Source: Methanolobus psychrotolerans (lineage in GTDB: Archaea > Halobacteriota > Methanosarcinia > Methanosarcinales > Methanosarcinaceae). From it: a stretch of DNA of 64,000 nucleotides. The stretch spans positions 1 through 64,000 of the forward strand of contig NZ_MBKP01000033.1 in the NCBI RefSeq assembly GCF_002243045.1. Direction: 5' to 3'. A model generated the notes under the pieces. It was given only the letters and a program-made list of their open reading frames with translations, was not told where the DNA came from and did not search any database. How positions within the stretch are numbered: the stretch's first letter is position 1; each line of letters begins with the position of its first letter. A program made the translations under genes and the position numbers. This document shows positions 54,480 to 62,481 of this stretch, one piece after another.

Positions 54480-55793
54480 TCAGCAGACCAGCAGGAACAG
54501 GGCAAGCGGTATGAACAGCACATTGTCAGCGATCTTCAGCGTATCCTTTGTTACAACTATGCCAAAAGGGGAACCAAACTCTTTCATGAATTCCCTCACA
54601 CCCGATATGTCACCGGGATCCTGGCGGTATTTGACTTCCACAGGGATTGGAATTATAGAAGGCTCGATTATTATGTCCACTTCCTTTTTGCCTTTCCAGT
54701 AGTAGCTCTTCGGACGGCCCTTATAAGTCCCTGCAAGCCGTGATGCGTGGTCCTGTGCTATCGTTCCAACGGTCTTGCCTGCCTCCTTACCGAACTCGAA
54801 TAAGCGTGTGTTGAGCAGGCCCACAAGTACATTCCTGGTGCCGTGGTCCCTCAGGTACAGTTTTTTCCCCTTTGCAAAAGTGCTGTCGCTTTTTGAATAG
54901 AAATGAGACTCTGATGTCATGAACACATCCGACAGATAGCCCAGATACACCATGAGCGTGTCATATTTAATGCCGACAGCCTTTGCAAAACTGTGATAGT
55001 CAGTGACCTGACAGCTCTGCATGGCACACCTGATGACCGTGTTCTCCAGGCCTTTGATGTTCCTGACAGCAAAGGTTCGCATAATATCCTTGTGCAGTGT
55101 AAGCATGAAGCGGTCCATGAGGATGTCCTTTGCGTCATCCATGTTGACCCCCAAAAGGCCAGGATATCCGCCTGCGATGATGTAGCCGGTAAGATAGGGA
55201 TCCATATCGGGAACAACGCGAAGCAGATCATCAAGATATTTCAGGAAGACTTCATAGAGCAAGAGTGGATCGTTCCCTGTCAGGGCATCTCTCACGACCG
55301 AAGGATCAGGAAGATAGAGATCGTTCTCTTCCTTCAAGTGATATTGCAGGTGATCCGCAAAGCTCCACTGTAACATACGGCGAAGCCTTGACCTGCCTAT
55401 CAGGGATTGCGAGCTTCCCTTTTCTATCTCGGAGACCGAAGAGCCGCAAACATAGAACTTTACCTTTGTCCCAAGATCATAGTACTGTTTCAGGTAATTA
55501 CTCCAATTATTGACCACCTGTACCTCATCCAGAAAAATGCAGGCTTTATCTGATCCAGGAGGCAGTACGTATTTGATGAAAATGTCCATGACATCTTTAA
55601 TGGGCTCTTCACTGAGAGTTGAGATGGATGTATGGTCCATTGATATATACATGATGTTATGAGCAGGTACCCTTGCTTCATCAAGCAGGAATTGAATCAT
55701 CTGCTTCATGAGAACGGTCTTGCCTACCTGTCTTGGGCCGTAGACTATTTCTATTTCAGGGGAATCCTGCTCCTTTATCAGATCCTCGTACAA
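54480..55793 (-). CDS. AAA ATPase with DUF4143 / PD-(D/E)XK-like C-terminus
   Basis: 437 residues from TTG 55793. Walker A YGPRQVGKT near the start, Walker B ACIFLDEVQVV, DUF4143-type middle, and a nuclease-like C-terminus with KEVDIIIEPS and VEVKYRQ (Asp-Glu-x-Lys). Homologues usually begin with an NPWW segment; the same frame continues upstream as far as ATG 55898, coding LNVLYEYNPWWKSRPFT, but is interrupted by TAA at 55887-55889 (codon 4). So the gene is either a nonsense allele or starts at an unusual codon downstream. Function of this ATPase family is not known. Confidence 0.75.
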   Translation of the reverse strand: MYEDLIKEQDSPEIEIVYGPRQVGKTVLMKQMIQFLLDEARVPAHNIMYISMDHTSISTLSEEPIKDVMDIFIKYVLPPGSDKACIFLDEVQVVNNWSNYLKQYYDLGTKVKFYVCGSSVSEIEKGSSQSLIGRSRLRRMLQWSFADHLQYHLKEENDLYLPDPSVVRDALTGNDPLLLYEVFLKYLDDLLRVVPDMDPYLTGYIIAGGYPGLLGVNMDDAKDILMDRFMLTLHKDIMRTFAVRNIKGLENTVIRCAMQSCQVTDYHSFAKAVGIKYDTLMVYLGYLSDVFMTSESHFYSKSDSTFAKGKKLYLRDHGTRNVLVGLLNTRLFEFGKEAGKTVGTIAQDHASRLAGTYKGRPKSYYWKGKKEVDIIIEPSIIPIPVEVKYRQDPGDISGVREFMKEFGSPFGIVVTKDTLKIADNVLFIPLALFLLVC

Positions 55794-56046
55794 TTGAGTT
55801 CTGTAATGTGGTACCGTGAAAGGGCGGCTTTTCCACCATGGATTGTACTCATACAGGACATTCAGGATGCCTTCAATGCTACTCTCTTACAGTACCATTA
55901 CCTGTATATTGGTAATTTAAGCGTATTAAAGTCACCTTTATGAAGGTAGCTTTGTTGCAGAATTATTGCCATTATACAGGTAATTATTATCCGCCATAAA
56001 ATAGGGTTTGTACTCAAAACCAATATATCCCCGGAAATCCAACTAA

Positions 56047-56081
56047 AGTAAGACAACATCTTACGTAAGACTTTGTCTTAC
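56047..56081. promoter_or_regulatory. Operator-like inverted repeats upstream of the AbrB-MazF pair
   Basis: GTAAGAC-TTT-GTCTTAC (56065-56081) and the palindrome TCTTACGTAAGA (56059-56070), with a further GTAAGAC at 56048-56054. They end 21 nt before the antitoxin start. Autoregulation by the antitoxin/toxin complex is typical for such sites. Confidence 0.6.
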
Positions 56082-56102
56082 ATACTTATGGAGAAAATTT
56101 AT

Positions 56103-56390
56103 ATGTGTACTATAATCGGTTTCAAGGAAGTGACGGTTTCGGGAAAGGGTCAGATCGTGATCCCAAAAGAGCTTCGCAGAACAACATTCCCCGAAGGCTC
56201 ACAGGCAGTGTTGGTAGCGTACACTGATCACATGGAAATCCGCCCGCTTCCCTACGTGCTGGAAAAAATGGAATGTGCTCTGATATCAGAAAATGCATTT
56301 GCGCAGGAATGGGATACACCCGAAGAAGATAAAGCATGGGAAAACCTGCTTGAGCATGCAGCAGAATATCAGCACAAGAAAAAGGATTGA
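56103..56390 (+). CDS. AbrB-type antitoxin
   Basis: 95 residues with an N-terminal swapped-hairpin AbrB domain (FKEVTVSGKGQIVIPKELRR) and an acidic helical C-terminus (EEDKAWENLLEHAAEY) that would bind the toxin. ATG 56103 has GGAG nine bases upstream; an upstream frame to 56073 has no ribosome site. The stop overlaps the start area of the MazF-type toxin, a classical toxin-antitoxin arrangement with the antitoxin first. Probably represses its own promoter through the operator-like repeats just upstream. Confidence 0.87.
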   Translation: MCTIIGFKEVTVSGKGQIVIPKELRRTTFPEGSQAVLVAYTDHMEIRPLPYVLEKMECALISENAFAQEWDTPEEDKAWENLLEHAAEYQHKKKD

Positions 56391-56395
56391 GAGCG

Positions 56396-56734
56396 ATGCC
56401 TCCAAAATATAAAAAAGGTGATGTTGTCGTTCTGCCTTTTCCTTACACAGATATGACAGCGATTAAAACACGTCCAGTCCTGATCATTGCACATCCCGGA
56501 GGCACGAATGTGATAGTAGCCCAGATAACGAGCCAGCAGGCCCGTAATGATGAATATGCGGTATCTCTGGAAGAGAAGGACTTTGCAGAAGGTTCACTGC
56601 CAACAGCAAGCTTTGTCAAGACCAATATGATCATGACCCTGGCAGAGGATATGATCCTTGCAAAAACAGGAGTAGTGGACAAAGATAAAATTGAAGAGGT
56701 TGAAAATCAATTAGTTCGGATATTTACGCAGTGA
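56396..56734 (+). CDS. MazF/PemK-type endoribonuclease toxin
   Basis: About 112 residues. Start YKKGDVVVLPFPYTDMTAIK matches the PemK/MazF signature, then TRPVLIIAHPGGTNVIVAQI and the helix ending ENQLVRIF. MazF toxins cleave mRNA at short sequences and are neutralised by the antitoxin encoded directly upstream. ATG 56396 is preferred over TTG 56387. No inactivating change is visible. Confidence 0.88.
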   Translation: MPPKYKKGDVVVLPFPYTDMTAIKTRPVLIIAHPGGTNVIVAQITSQQARNDEYAVSLEEKDFAEGSLPTASFVKTNMIMTLAEDMILAKTGVVDKDKIEEVENQLVRIFTQ

Positions 56735-56877
56735 GAACAGGTCAGTTTATGCGAATTATAGCTAACTCCTTGAAAAATAGTGGAGTTTATAAAACAGAAT
56801 AAGTTTGACTCTGTAGATTCCCGCAAGACGAAACAAAATGATCTGCATGATACCCCGGAATACTTTTTTCGCAGGAA

Positions 56878-57052
56878 TTCTGTAGAATTCTCTGTACAAA
56901 TGCAATAGTCTTTGGAATAATCTTCTGTACAGCAGCATAGGAATGTGCCGCCTTCGGTGGATAGTTACTTTGTTTTTAGTTTGCCGGTTATTTTTGTGGA
57001 GCTGACAAAGAGCAAAGTTTGCGTTACTCATGTCACCAGGAATTCTACAGAA
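56878..57052. repeat. 13-bp inverted repeat flanking 149 bp
   Basis: TTCTGTAGAATTC at 56878-56890 is exactly complementary to GAATTCTACAGAA at 57040-57052, the match extending to about 17 with one mismatch. The interior carries no recognised gene. Terminal repeats and a short interior suit a miniature element or the remnant of an inserted element; no flanking target duplication is obvious. Confidence 0.55.
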
Positions 57053-57131
57053 CCGTGATCATTGCGACCCTGATCATTTCCCGTGTAGTGCTCCCAGGGA
57101 ATTTTGGTGAATATCGATCGCAGGTTATGAT

Positions 57132-57230
57132 CTTTTAGTATATACTAAAAGACGATTATAATCGCTGATAAATAGCCAAATTGCATATTATAACCAGCAA
57201 AAATTAATATAATCGCAGATTATAATCGTC
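57132..57230. promoter_or_regulatory. Palindrome cluster upstream of an ATPase gene
   Basis: CTTTTAGTATATACTAAAAG at 57132-57151 is a perfect 20-bp palindrome. It is followed by GACGATTATAATC (57151-57163) and its exact complement GATTATAATCGTC (57218-57230). The ATPase gene starts 35 nt later at 57265, so these are probably operators and TATA-containing promoter elements. Confidence 0.6.
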
Positions 57231-57264
57231 AATCTTATATGTTTTGAAGAACAATTAAATTATC

Positions 57265-58545
57265 ATGGAGCAAATGATAGAAAATGTACTAGAAAAGCAG
57301 AATCCATGGTGGTTTGGAAAAGATTTCAGTACAGGTGTGCCTCGTCTTCATTACTATCCTCGTTTGTCCAAATATCTGGACACAGAAGAGATATTGTTAA
57401 TACTGGGTGCAAGAAGGACGGGAAAGTCAACTCTTATCTATCAGCTGATCAGCAGTCTTGAACTTCCTGAGAGTGAAATGGAATCGATACTGTACATGAA
57501 TCTTGATGAGCCTGTGTTCCAGAGCCAGGCAGATCGTGCCGATCTTCTTTCCAGTATCATTGAAGAACATATAACTGCAACTAAAAAAGAGAAGTATTTC
57601 ATTTTCCTTGATGAGGTCCAGAACTTCGAGTATTGGACGCAGACACTGAAAACATTATACGATACTGATAAACGCCTGAAATTCGTGCTAACAGGTTCTA
57701 CATCATCCCTGCTTAAGAAAAATACTATCACACGTCTTTCCGGAAGATACCTTGCTTTGACGGTCTTTCCATTAACTTTTAAAGAACATCTGGATTTCAA
57801 TGGACTCAAAAAACCGACTTCAGCTGAAAAAAAACTGGAGTTTGAAGAATATCTCAGGCATGGGTCTTTTCCCAGGATATCACTGGAAGAAGACGATGTT
57901 ATAAAAGAAGAGCTTTTGAAGAACTATTATGAGACCATATACCTGAAGGATATAATCTTCCCTCATAAGCTCAGGAACAACAGGGATGTAATAAACCTGT
58001 TGTATTTTATTATCTCAAATGTCGGCAAGCCCTTTTCTTACAAAAGCATAGCAAGTGCTCTGGAAATATCGGCAGATACGGTAAAAGAGTATCTGGGTTA
58101 TGCAGAGGAATCATATCTGTTATATTCCATTAACAAGTTCGATTTTTCGCTCAGGAAACAACTTGCAAATCCAAAGAAGATCTACTGCCTTGATACAGGT
58201 CTGATAAATGCGGTATCGTTCAGGTTCTCAGAGAATTATGGCAGACTGCTTGAGAACCTTGTATTCATGGAACTTATCAGAAGACAAAGTGAGGTATACT
58301 ATCACAAAGGCACACATGAGTGTGATTTCCTGATAAAGGCAGATAACAAAATAACCAGTGCTATCCAGGTGACAAAGGAACTGAATCTGGATAACCGAAA
58401 ACGCGAACTTGACGGTTTACTTGAAGCCATGAGAGCATACGATCTGCCACAAGGGCTCATCCTCACCAGGGATACCGATGATCACATTGAGATCGATGGA
58501 AAGAAGATCATTGTGAGGCCTGTATGGAAGTGGCTGCTTGAGTGA
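57265..58545 (+). CDS. AAA ATPase with DUF4143 domain
   Basis: 426 residues. N-terminal NPWWFGKDFSTGVPRLHYYP, Walker A GARRTGKST (residues 48-56), Walker B YFIFLDEVQNFEYW, sensor region VLTGSTSSLLKKN, winged-helix middle and DUF4143 with a PD-(D/E)XK-like C-terminus (HECDFLIKADNKITSAIQVT). Related to the ATPase at 54480, which lost its NPWW region through a stop codon. Such ATPases are common in archaeal mobile islands; activity unknown. Promoter holds a palindrome cluster. Confidence 0.85.
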   Translation: MEQMIENVLEKQNPWWFGKDFSTGVPRLHYYPRLSKYLDTEEILLILGARRTGKSTLIYQLISSLELPESEMESILYMNLDEPVFQSQADRADLLSSIIEEHITATKKEKYFIFLDEVQNFEYWTQTLKTLYDTDKRLKFVLTGSTSSLLKKNTITRLSGRYLALTVFPLTFKEHLDFNGLKKPTSAEKKLEFEEYLRHGSFPRISLEEDDVIKEELLKNYYETIYLKDIIFPHKLRNNRDVINLLYFIISNVGKPFSYKSIASALEISADTVKEYLGYAEESYLLYSINKFDFSLRKQLANPKKIYCLDTGLINAVSFRFSENYGRLLENLVFMELIRRQSEVYYHKGTHECDFLIKADNKITSAIQVTKELNLDNRKRELDGLLEAMRAYDLPQGLILTRDTDDHIEIDGKKIIVRPVWKWLLE

Positions 58546-58662
58546 ACAGGAGTGCGTTTGGTTCATTCGAAGAGATCAATATCTATAATCCATAGATGAT
58601 GGATGCCTGTGCAGGATGGCAGACAGGCTCAAGATCATGGATTTTAAAATTTTCCAAGTATT

Positions 58663-60048
58663 TCAGAGAAAAATATCCTTCAGTTCCCATACCAGAAAGC
58701 CGTCTTTCTCTAGATCATCTCTACCTTCGATCGTTCTGGCAACTATTCCTGCTTTGATATCCATCTTTGAAAGCTCGTGGATCTGTTCTGTTTTTCCGAT
58801 GGTGTACCTAAGAATGTCTCTTGCATCATCTTCTGTTAGTTCTTTGTTCTTGATCTCCACTGCAAGGGCTTTGCCTTTCTCTTTATTGATACCAAGAATG
58901 TCTATCTCATCTCCTCTTCGATTCCACCAGTTACCAATAATGGGATATTCACGTAGCATTTTCTCTGATATCTGCTCCCTTACTATATCCTCAAATATTT
59001 TACCGGTATGACTTTGCCATTCCTGAAGTACCTTTTCTGTCAGAGATGGGTAATTGCCTCCCATATACTGGCTTAACATAGGGTATATGAAACGACCATA
59101 GAACCTGAAGAAATTGTCCTTGAGGAAGTATCTTCCTCTTTTACTTTTTTGAGGTTTGTCCGTTACTGGTATCCTGTGTTCGACTAGATCAAGCAGGTCG
59201 ATGAGGTCGTAGAAGTATGCTGATAGTGAGCTTGCAGATACATGTGTCATTTCAGATATTTCTGTTTTGGAGCATTTTCCTTGCGATATTGCGGATATGA
59301 TTTCGTAATATGTGGAGTGTTCCTTCCCGAATTCTTCTATCAGGATGTCTCTTACCTCATCTTTTAGTGGGGCAAGATCACTTAATATCAACTTTTCAAG
59401 AGCATCCTTAAACCCTGTGCACTGGTATTTTTCAAAGAGCCGGTAGTAATAGACAGTTCCACCAAAAAGGAAATAGAGGTTCAGTTTCTCTTCAAGGTCA
59501 TTTATTCCCATGTTCTCAAGCATTTCAAATGTCTCGGAAATGGTGAACGGCTTGAGTGTCATTATATTGTCTGCACGTTTGAAGAGGGGAGCCTGAGCTT
59601 CGATAAAGATCTTCTTTATCATGCCTATTGAAGAACCAGATACAATGAGAAATACCTTACAACTATCCGGCTTCATATCCCAGTATTTCTGAAGCTGGGT
59701 GATGAATGATGGATATACTTTCAAAAACCTCTGGAACTCATCGATGGCCAGTACAAGGTCATTGTCATAAGAGGTGATGAATTTGAGAAAATTCTCAGGT
59801 TCATCCAGTTTTATATAATCCGGCAGCTCCAGTGTTTCCTGAGTCAATCTACTAAACTCGTCCATAAGGACATCAATACTTTTATTACTGTCAACAAAAA
59901 GATACAGTGCCTTCCTGCCCCTGCTGTATTGCCTGATAAGTTCGGTCTTTCCAACCCTTCTTTTCCCGGTGATCACCAGGAAAGAAGGCTTGCTTGCATC
60001 AAGCATGCCCATGTGCTCCAGTTCTTTTTTCCGGTTGTAGAATTGCAT
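58663..60048 (-). CDS. Archaeal ATPase with DUF234-type C-terminal domain
   Basis: 461 residues from ATG 60048 (MQFYNRKKELEHMG). Walker A GKRRVGKTE, Walker B DLVLAIDEFQRF, sensor IVSGSSIGM; a winged-helix segment (SKTEISEMTHVSASSLSAYF) then DUF234 with nuclease-like motif GDEIDILGINK and AVEIKNKE (Asp-Glu-x-Lys). Same general class as the two other ATPases but clearly a different branch. Upstream lie TAATCATT/AATGATTA inverted repeats (60049-60085) that may be an operator. Function unknown; often accompany archaeal accessory islands. Confidence 0.85.
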   Translation of the reverse strand: MQFYNRKKELEHMGMLDASKPSFLVITGKRRVGKTELIRQYSRGRKALYLFVDSNKSIDVLMDEFSRLTQETLELPDYIKLDEPENFLKFITSYDNDLVLAIDEFQRFLKVYPSFITQLQKYWDMKPDSCKVFLIVSGSSIGMIKKIFIEAQAPLFKRADNIMTLKPFTISETFEMLENMGINDLEEKLNLYFLFGGTVYYYRLFEKYQCTGFKDALEKLILSDLAPLKDEVRDILIEEFGKEHSTYYEIISAISQGKCSKTEISEMTHVSASSLSAYFYDLIDLLDLVEHRIPVTDKPQKSKRGRYFLKDNFFRFYGRFIYPMLSQYMGGNYPSLTEKVLQEWQSHTGKIFEDIVREQISEKMLREYPIIGNWWNRRGDEIDILGINKEKGKALAVEIKNKELTEDDARDILRYTIGKTEQIHELSKMDIKAGIVARTIEGRDDLEKDGFLVWELKDIFL

Positions 60049-60085
60049 AATGATTATGTTTGTAATCATTATATTTATAATCATT
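60049..60085. promoter_or_regulatory. Inverted repeats at the ATPase start
   Basis: AATGATTA (60049-60056) and TAATCATT (60063-60070), the latter repeated at 60078-60085, form an inverted plus direct repeat set covering the leader of the 60048 gene. Confidence 0.45.
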
Positions 60086-60093
60086 TGTTGAAA

Positions 60094-60369
60094 CTACAAC
60101 AGATTCCTCTGAGCATACTCCACCTGCCCAGCCTCCGTTAACCCATCCCTGTACATCTTTGACGATATCTCTATGGAAAGGTCCCTGACCTGGATCAACC
60201 CGACATACTGCTTTGCCTGGAGACTGTTGCGATGCAGGGTAAGGAGTTCACCGTTTGCCTGGTTGAGTTTGTCGATGAGGTCAAGGTGGTGAGAGTAGGG
60301 ACTGAGCCGGGGGTCGGAGTAGGGGAGGTGGTCGTGTTCGAAGAGGGTGATGGTTTTTTCTAAAGCCAT
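60094..60369 (-). pseudogene. Truncated McrC-like restriction component
   Basis: 91 residues matching only the N-terminal part of McrC (about 400 residues normally), the DNA-cleavage subunit of the McrBC system for 5-methylcytosine: LFEHDHLPYSDPR, LHRNSLQAKQYVGLIQVRDL and EISSKMYRD are the family's opening block, after which the frame ends shortly with a stop. The McrB GTPase gene is not in the window. The ATPase gene starts 46 nt downstream on the same strand and may have replaced the missing part. Confidence 0.65.
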
Positions 60370-60797
60370 ATAATTTTATCATTAAGTTTTGATTTTCCAA
60401 AAATTCTAGCATATTTCTTATACACATTATTTCCTTATAGACAATATATTAAACATGTAATTGTTTTATTTGCATATATAATATTTTTGAATGAAAAAAT
60501 GTCCTAATGCAGTATAATAATCATATACACTTAAATTAGTACTGCATACTAAAGACATTATGATTATCAATAACAACAAGGTACAACAGTATAAACTTAA
60601 TTTGATTTTAAAATATTTGGTCGAAAAATATATGGCAAGGCTTATAATAAGGGAAAATAATTTATTGGTCTTGACCTTATGAAGCGTAGATTAAAGCAAA
60701 TCCGGTACAAATGACGAGATTATCTGTTATCTAAAAAGTTAAACCTGAGTATATAATATTATTGTCACTGTGAATTGCATTTTATTGAGAGGTTTTT
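60370..60797. other. 428-nt A+T-rich spacer
   Basis: No open frame, repeat or stable hairpin was found. Visibly A+T-richer than the genes to its left, and marks the transition to the low-GC methyltransferase and DpdA-like block. It holds the promoter region of the first methyltransferase gene. Confidence 0.5.
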
Positions 60798-61670
60798 ATG
60801 GAAATTAATCGTATATACCAAAAATCATCAGAGAAAATGGATGAAATTGATGATAACACAGTTTCGCTAGTTGTAACTTCCCCTCCGTATAATATTGACA
60901 TAAAATATGGTAATGTACACAAAAATGGAAAAGCTGTTTCATCGAAGGGTGCTAAGTATGAAGACAAACTAACGGAAGATGAGTATATTGCTATGTTGAC
61001 CAATGTCTTCAATGAATGCAAAAGAGTTTTGAAAGATGACGGATCAATATGGGTAAATATTAAGAATCGATTTTCAAATGGAACTATTCTACCTCCTTTT
61101 TGGTTAATTGATATATTTGATGATATGTATTTAAAAAATATCATCATCTGGAATTTTGATTGGGGTGGATCAACTAGCAAGCGTTTTTCATCTAGATATG
61201 AATATGTTTTTTGGTTTACTAAGGATGAAAAAGAATACATTTTTAATTTAGATGATGTCACAATACCTGCTTTGAACTATCGACCTGATAGATTCAAGTC
61301 GCAATGGAAGAACCCTTCTGATGTATGGTATTTTCAAATGGTGAGTGGAAATTACCCTGAAAGAACGTCTCATCCTGCTCAGTATCCTGAAGAATTGATA
61401 GAAAGAATAGTAAAAGTAGCCTCTAACGAGGATGATATAGTTTTAGATCCTTTCATGGGTTCTGGAACAACCGCTAGAGTTGCATCCGATTTAGGTAGGA
61501 AATATCTAGGTTATGAAACGAATACTGAATATGTGGATATTTCTGAAGAACGCTTGTCTCAACCTACAAAAAGGAAGAAAAAAGAAAGCAAAGACCCAAG
61601 AGGACTATATTTCAGTATGGATAATCACACTTTAGCAGAATATATCAAAGATAACAAAGGATGGAGATAA
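60798..61670 (+). CDS. DNA methyltransferase, beta class (SPPY type)
   Basis: 290 residues. Catalytic motif IV TSPPYN at 27-32 comes before the AdoMet motif DPFMGSGTT at 217-225, the beta-class order; SPPY suggests cytosine-N4 methylation, though adenine-N6 is not excluded. The target-recognition part lies between them (about 110-200; WNFDWGGSTSKRFSSRYEYV). ATG 60798 is preceded by GAGAGG. A second methyltransferase begins one base after its stop. No nuclease gene is adjacent on this side. Confidence 0.9.
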   Translation: MEINRIYQKSSEKMDEIDDNTVSLVVTSPPYNIDIKYGNVHKNGKAVSSKGAKYEDKLTEDEYIAMLTNVFNECKRVLKDDGSIWVNIKNRFSNGTILPPFWLIDIFDDMYLKNIIIWNFDWGGSTSKRFSSRYEYVFWFTKDEKEYIFNLDDVTIPALNYRPDRFKSQWKNPSDVWYFQMVSGNYPERTSHPAQYPEELIERIVKVASNEDDIVLDPFMGSGTTARVASDLGRKYLGYETNTEYVDISEERLSQPTKRKKKESKDPRGLYFSMDNHTLAEYIKDNKGWR

Positions 61671-61671
61671 G

Positions 61672-62481
61672 TTGGTTGAAGCAAGGTATTTATTTGGAGA
61701 TTGTAGAGAATTAATTAGAGATTTGGAAGATGAATCGATTAAAATGACAGTAACTTCTCCTCCGTATAACTTAAATAAAGACTATTTGACCTATAGTGAT
61801 AACATTGAATTAGATGAGTGGAAGAACCTAATTCGCGATATAACTAAAGAAATACATAGGGTACTCACTCCTGACGGCAGTTTCTTTCTTAATGTCAGCC
61901 CGATTCCTGATAAAAAGACAAAAGAAATAATTCCACTTGATTCGATTTGTTGGGAAATTGGAAAAGAATGTGGATTTTATTTGAGAAACAAAGTAATTTG
62001 GCATTTCAATAATATGCAAAATTGCACTTTAAGGTTAAGTGGACGATGGGAAGCTGTTTTGTGGTTTGTTAAAGACATTAACAATTATGTATTTAATTTA
62101 CAGGACATTAAAATACCATGCATCACAAAAAATGATAAAAGATTTAACGCTGATGCTGGAAGAAACCCCACAGATGTTTGGCCAATTGATATGGAAAACG
62201 ATAATTTTTGGTATTTTGATAGAGTAAACAATATGACAAAAAAGAAATTAGGCATTGAGGCTCATCCCTGCATATATCCAATCCCAATGATCGAACGTAT
62301 TGTAAAAATGTCAACCAATAAAAATGATTGGATTCTTGATCCTTTTTTAGGTTCAGGTACTACCTCAGTTGTTGCTAAAAAATTAGAACGAAATTCTATA
62401 GGGTTTGAATTGGATGTGAACTATAAACCAATAATTGAAAAAAGATTGGAAAATGAAGAATCACAAACTATTTTTATTTAA
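61672..62481 (+). CDS. Second DNA methyltransferase, beta class (SPPY type)
   Basis: 269 residues from TTG 61672, one base after the upstream stop, with GGAG eight bases upstream. Motif IV TSPPYN at 28-33 and AdoMet motif DPFLGSGTT at 223-231. It aligns over most of its length with the first methyltransferase, including the FNLQDIKIP / FNLDDVTIP block, so the two arose by duplication and probably methylate different strands or sites of an asymmetric sequence (inference). It ends 21 nt inside the convergent DpdA-like gene. Confidence 0.88.
   Translation: MVEARYLFGDCRELIRDLEDESIKMTVTSPPYNLNKDYLTYSDNIELDEWKNLIRDITKEIHRVLTPDGSFFLNVSPIPDKKTKEIIPLDSICWEIGKECGFYLRNKVIWHFNNMQNCTLRLSGRWEAVLWFVKDINNYVFNLQDIKIPCITKNDKRFNADAGRNPTDVWPIDMENDNFWYFDRVNNMTKKKLGIEAHPCIYPIPMIERIVKMSTNKNDWILDPFLGSGTTSVVAKKLERNSIGFELDVNYKPIIEKRLENEESQTIFI

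Noticed and set aside
56762-57031. An 89-codon open frame on the minus strand, Arg- and Leu-rich
   Set aside because: It spans most of the interior of the 13-bp inverted repeat, has no ribosome site and no recognisable motif; composition looks like a by-product of the A+T-rich element.
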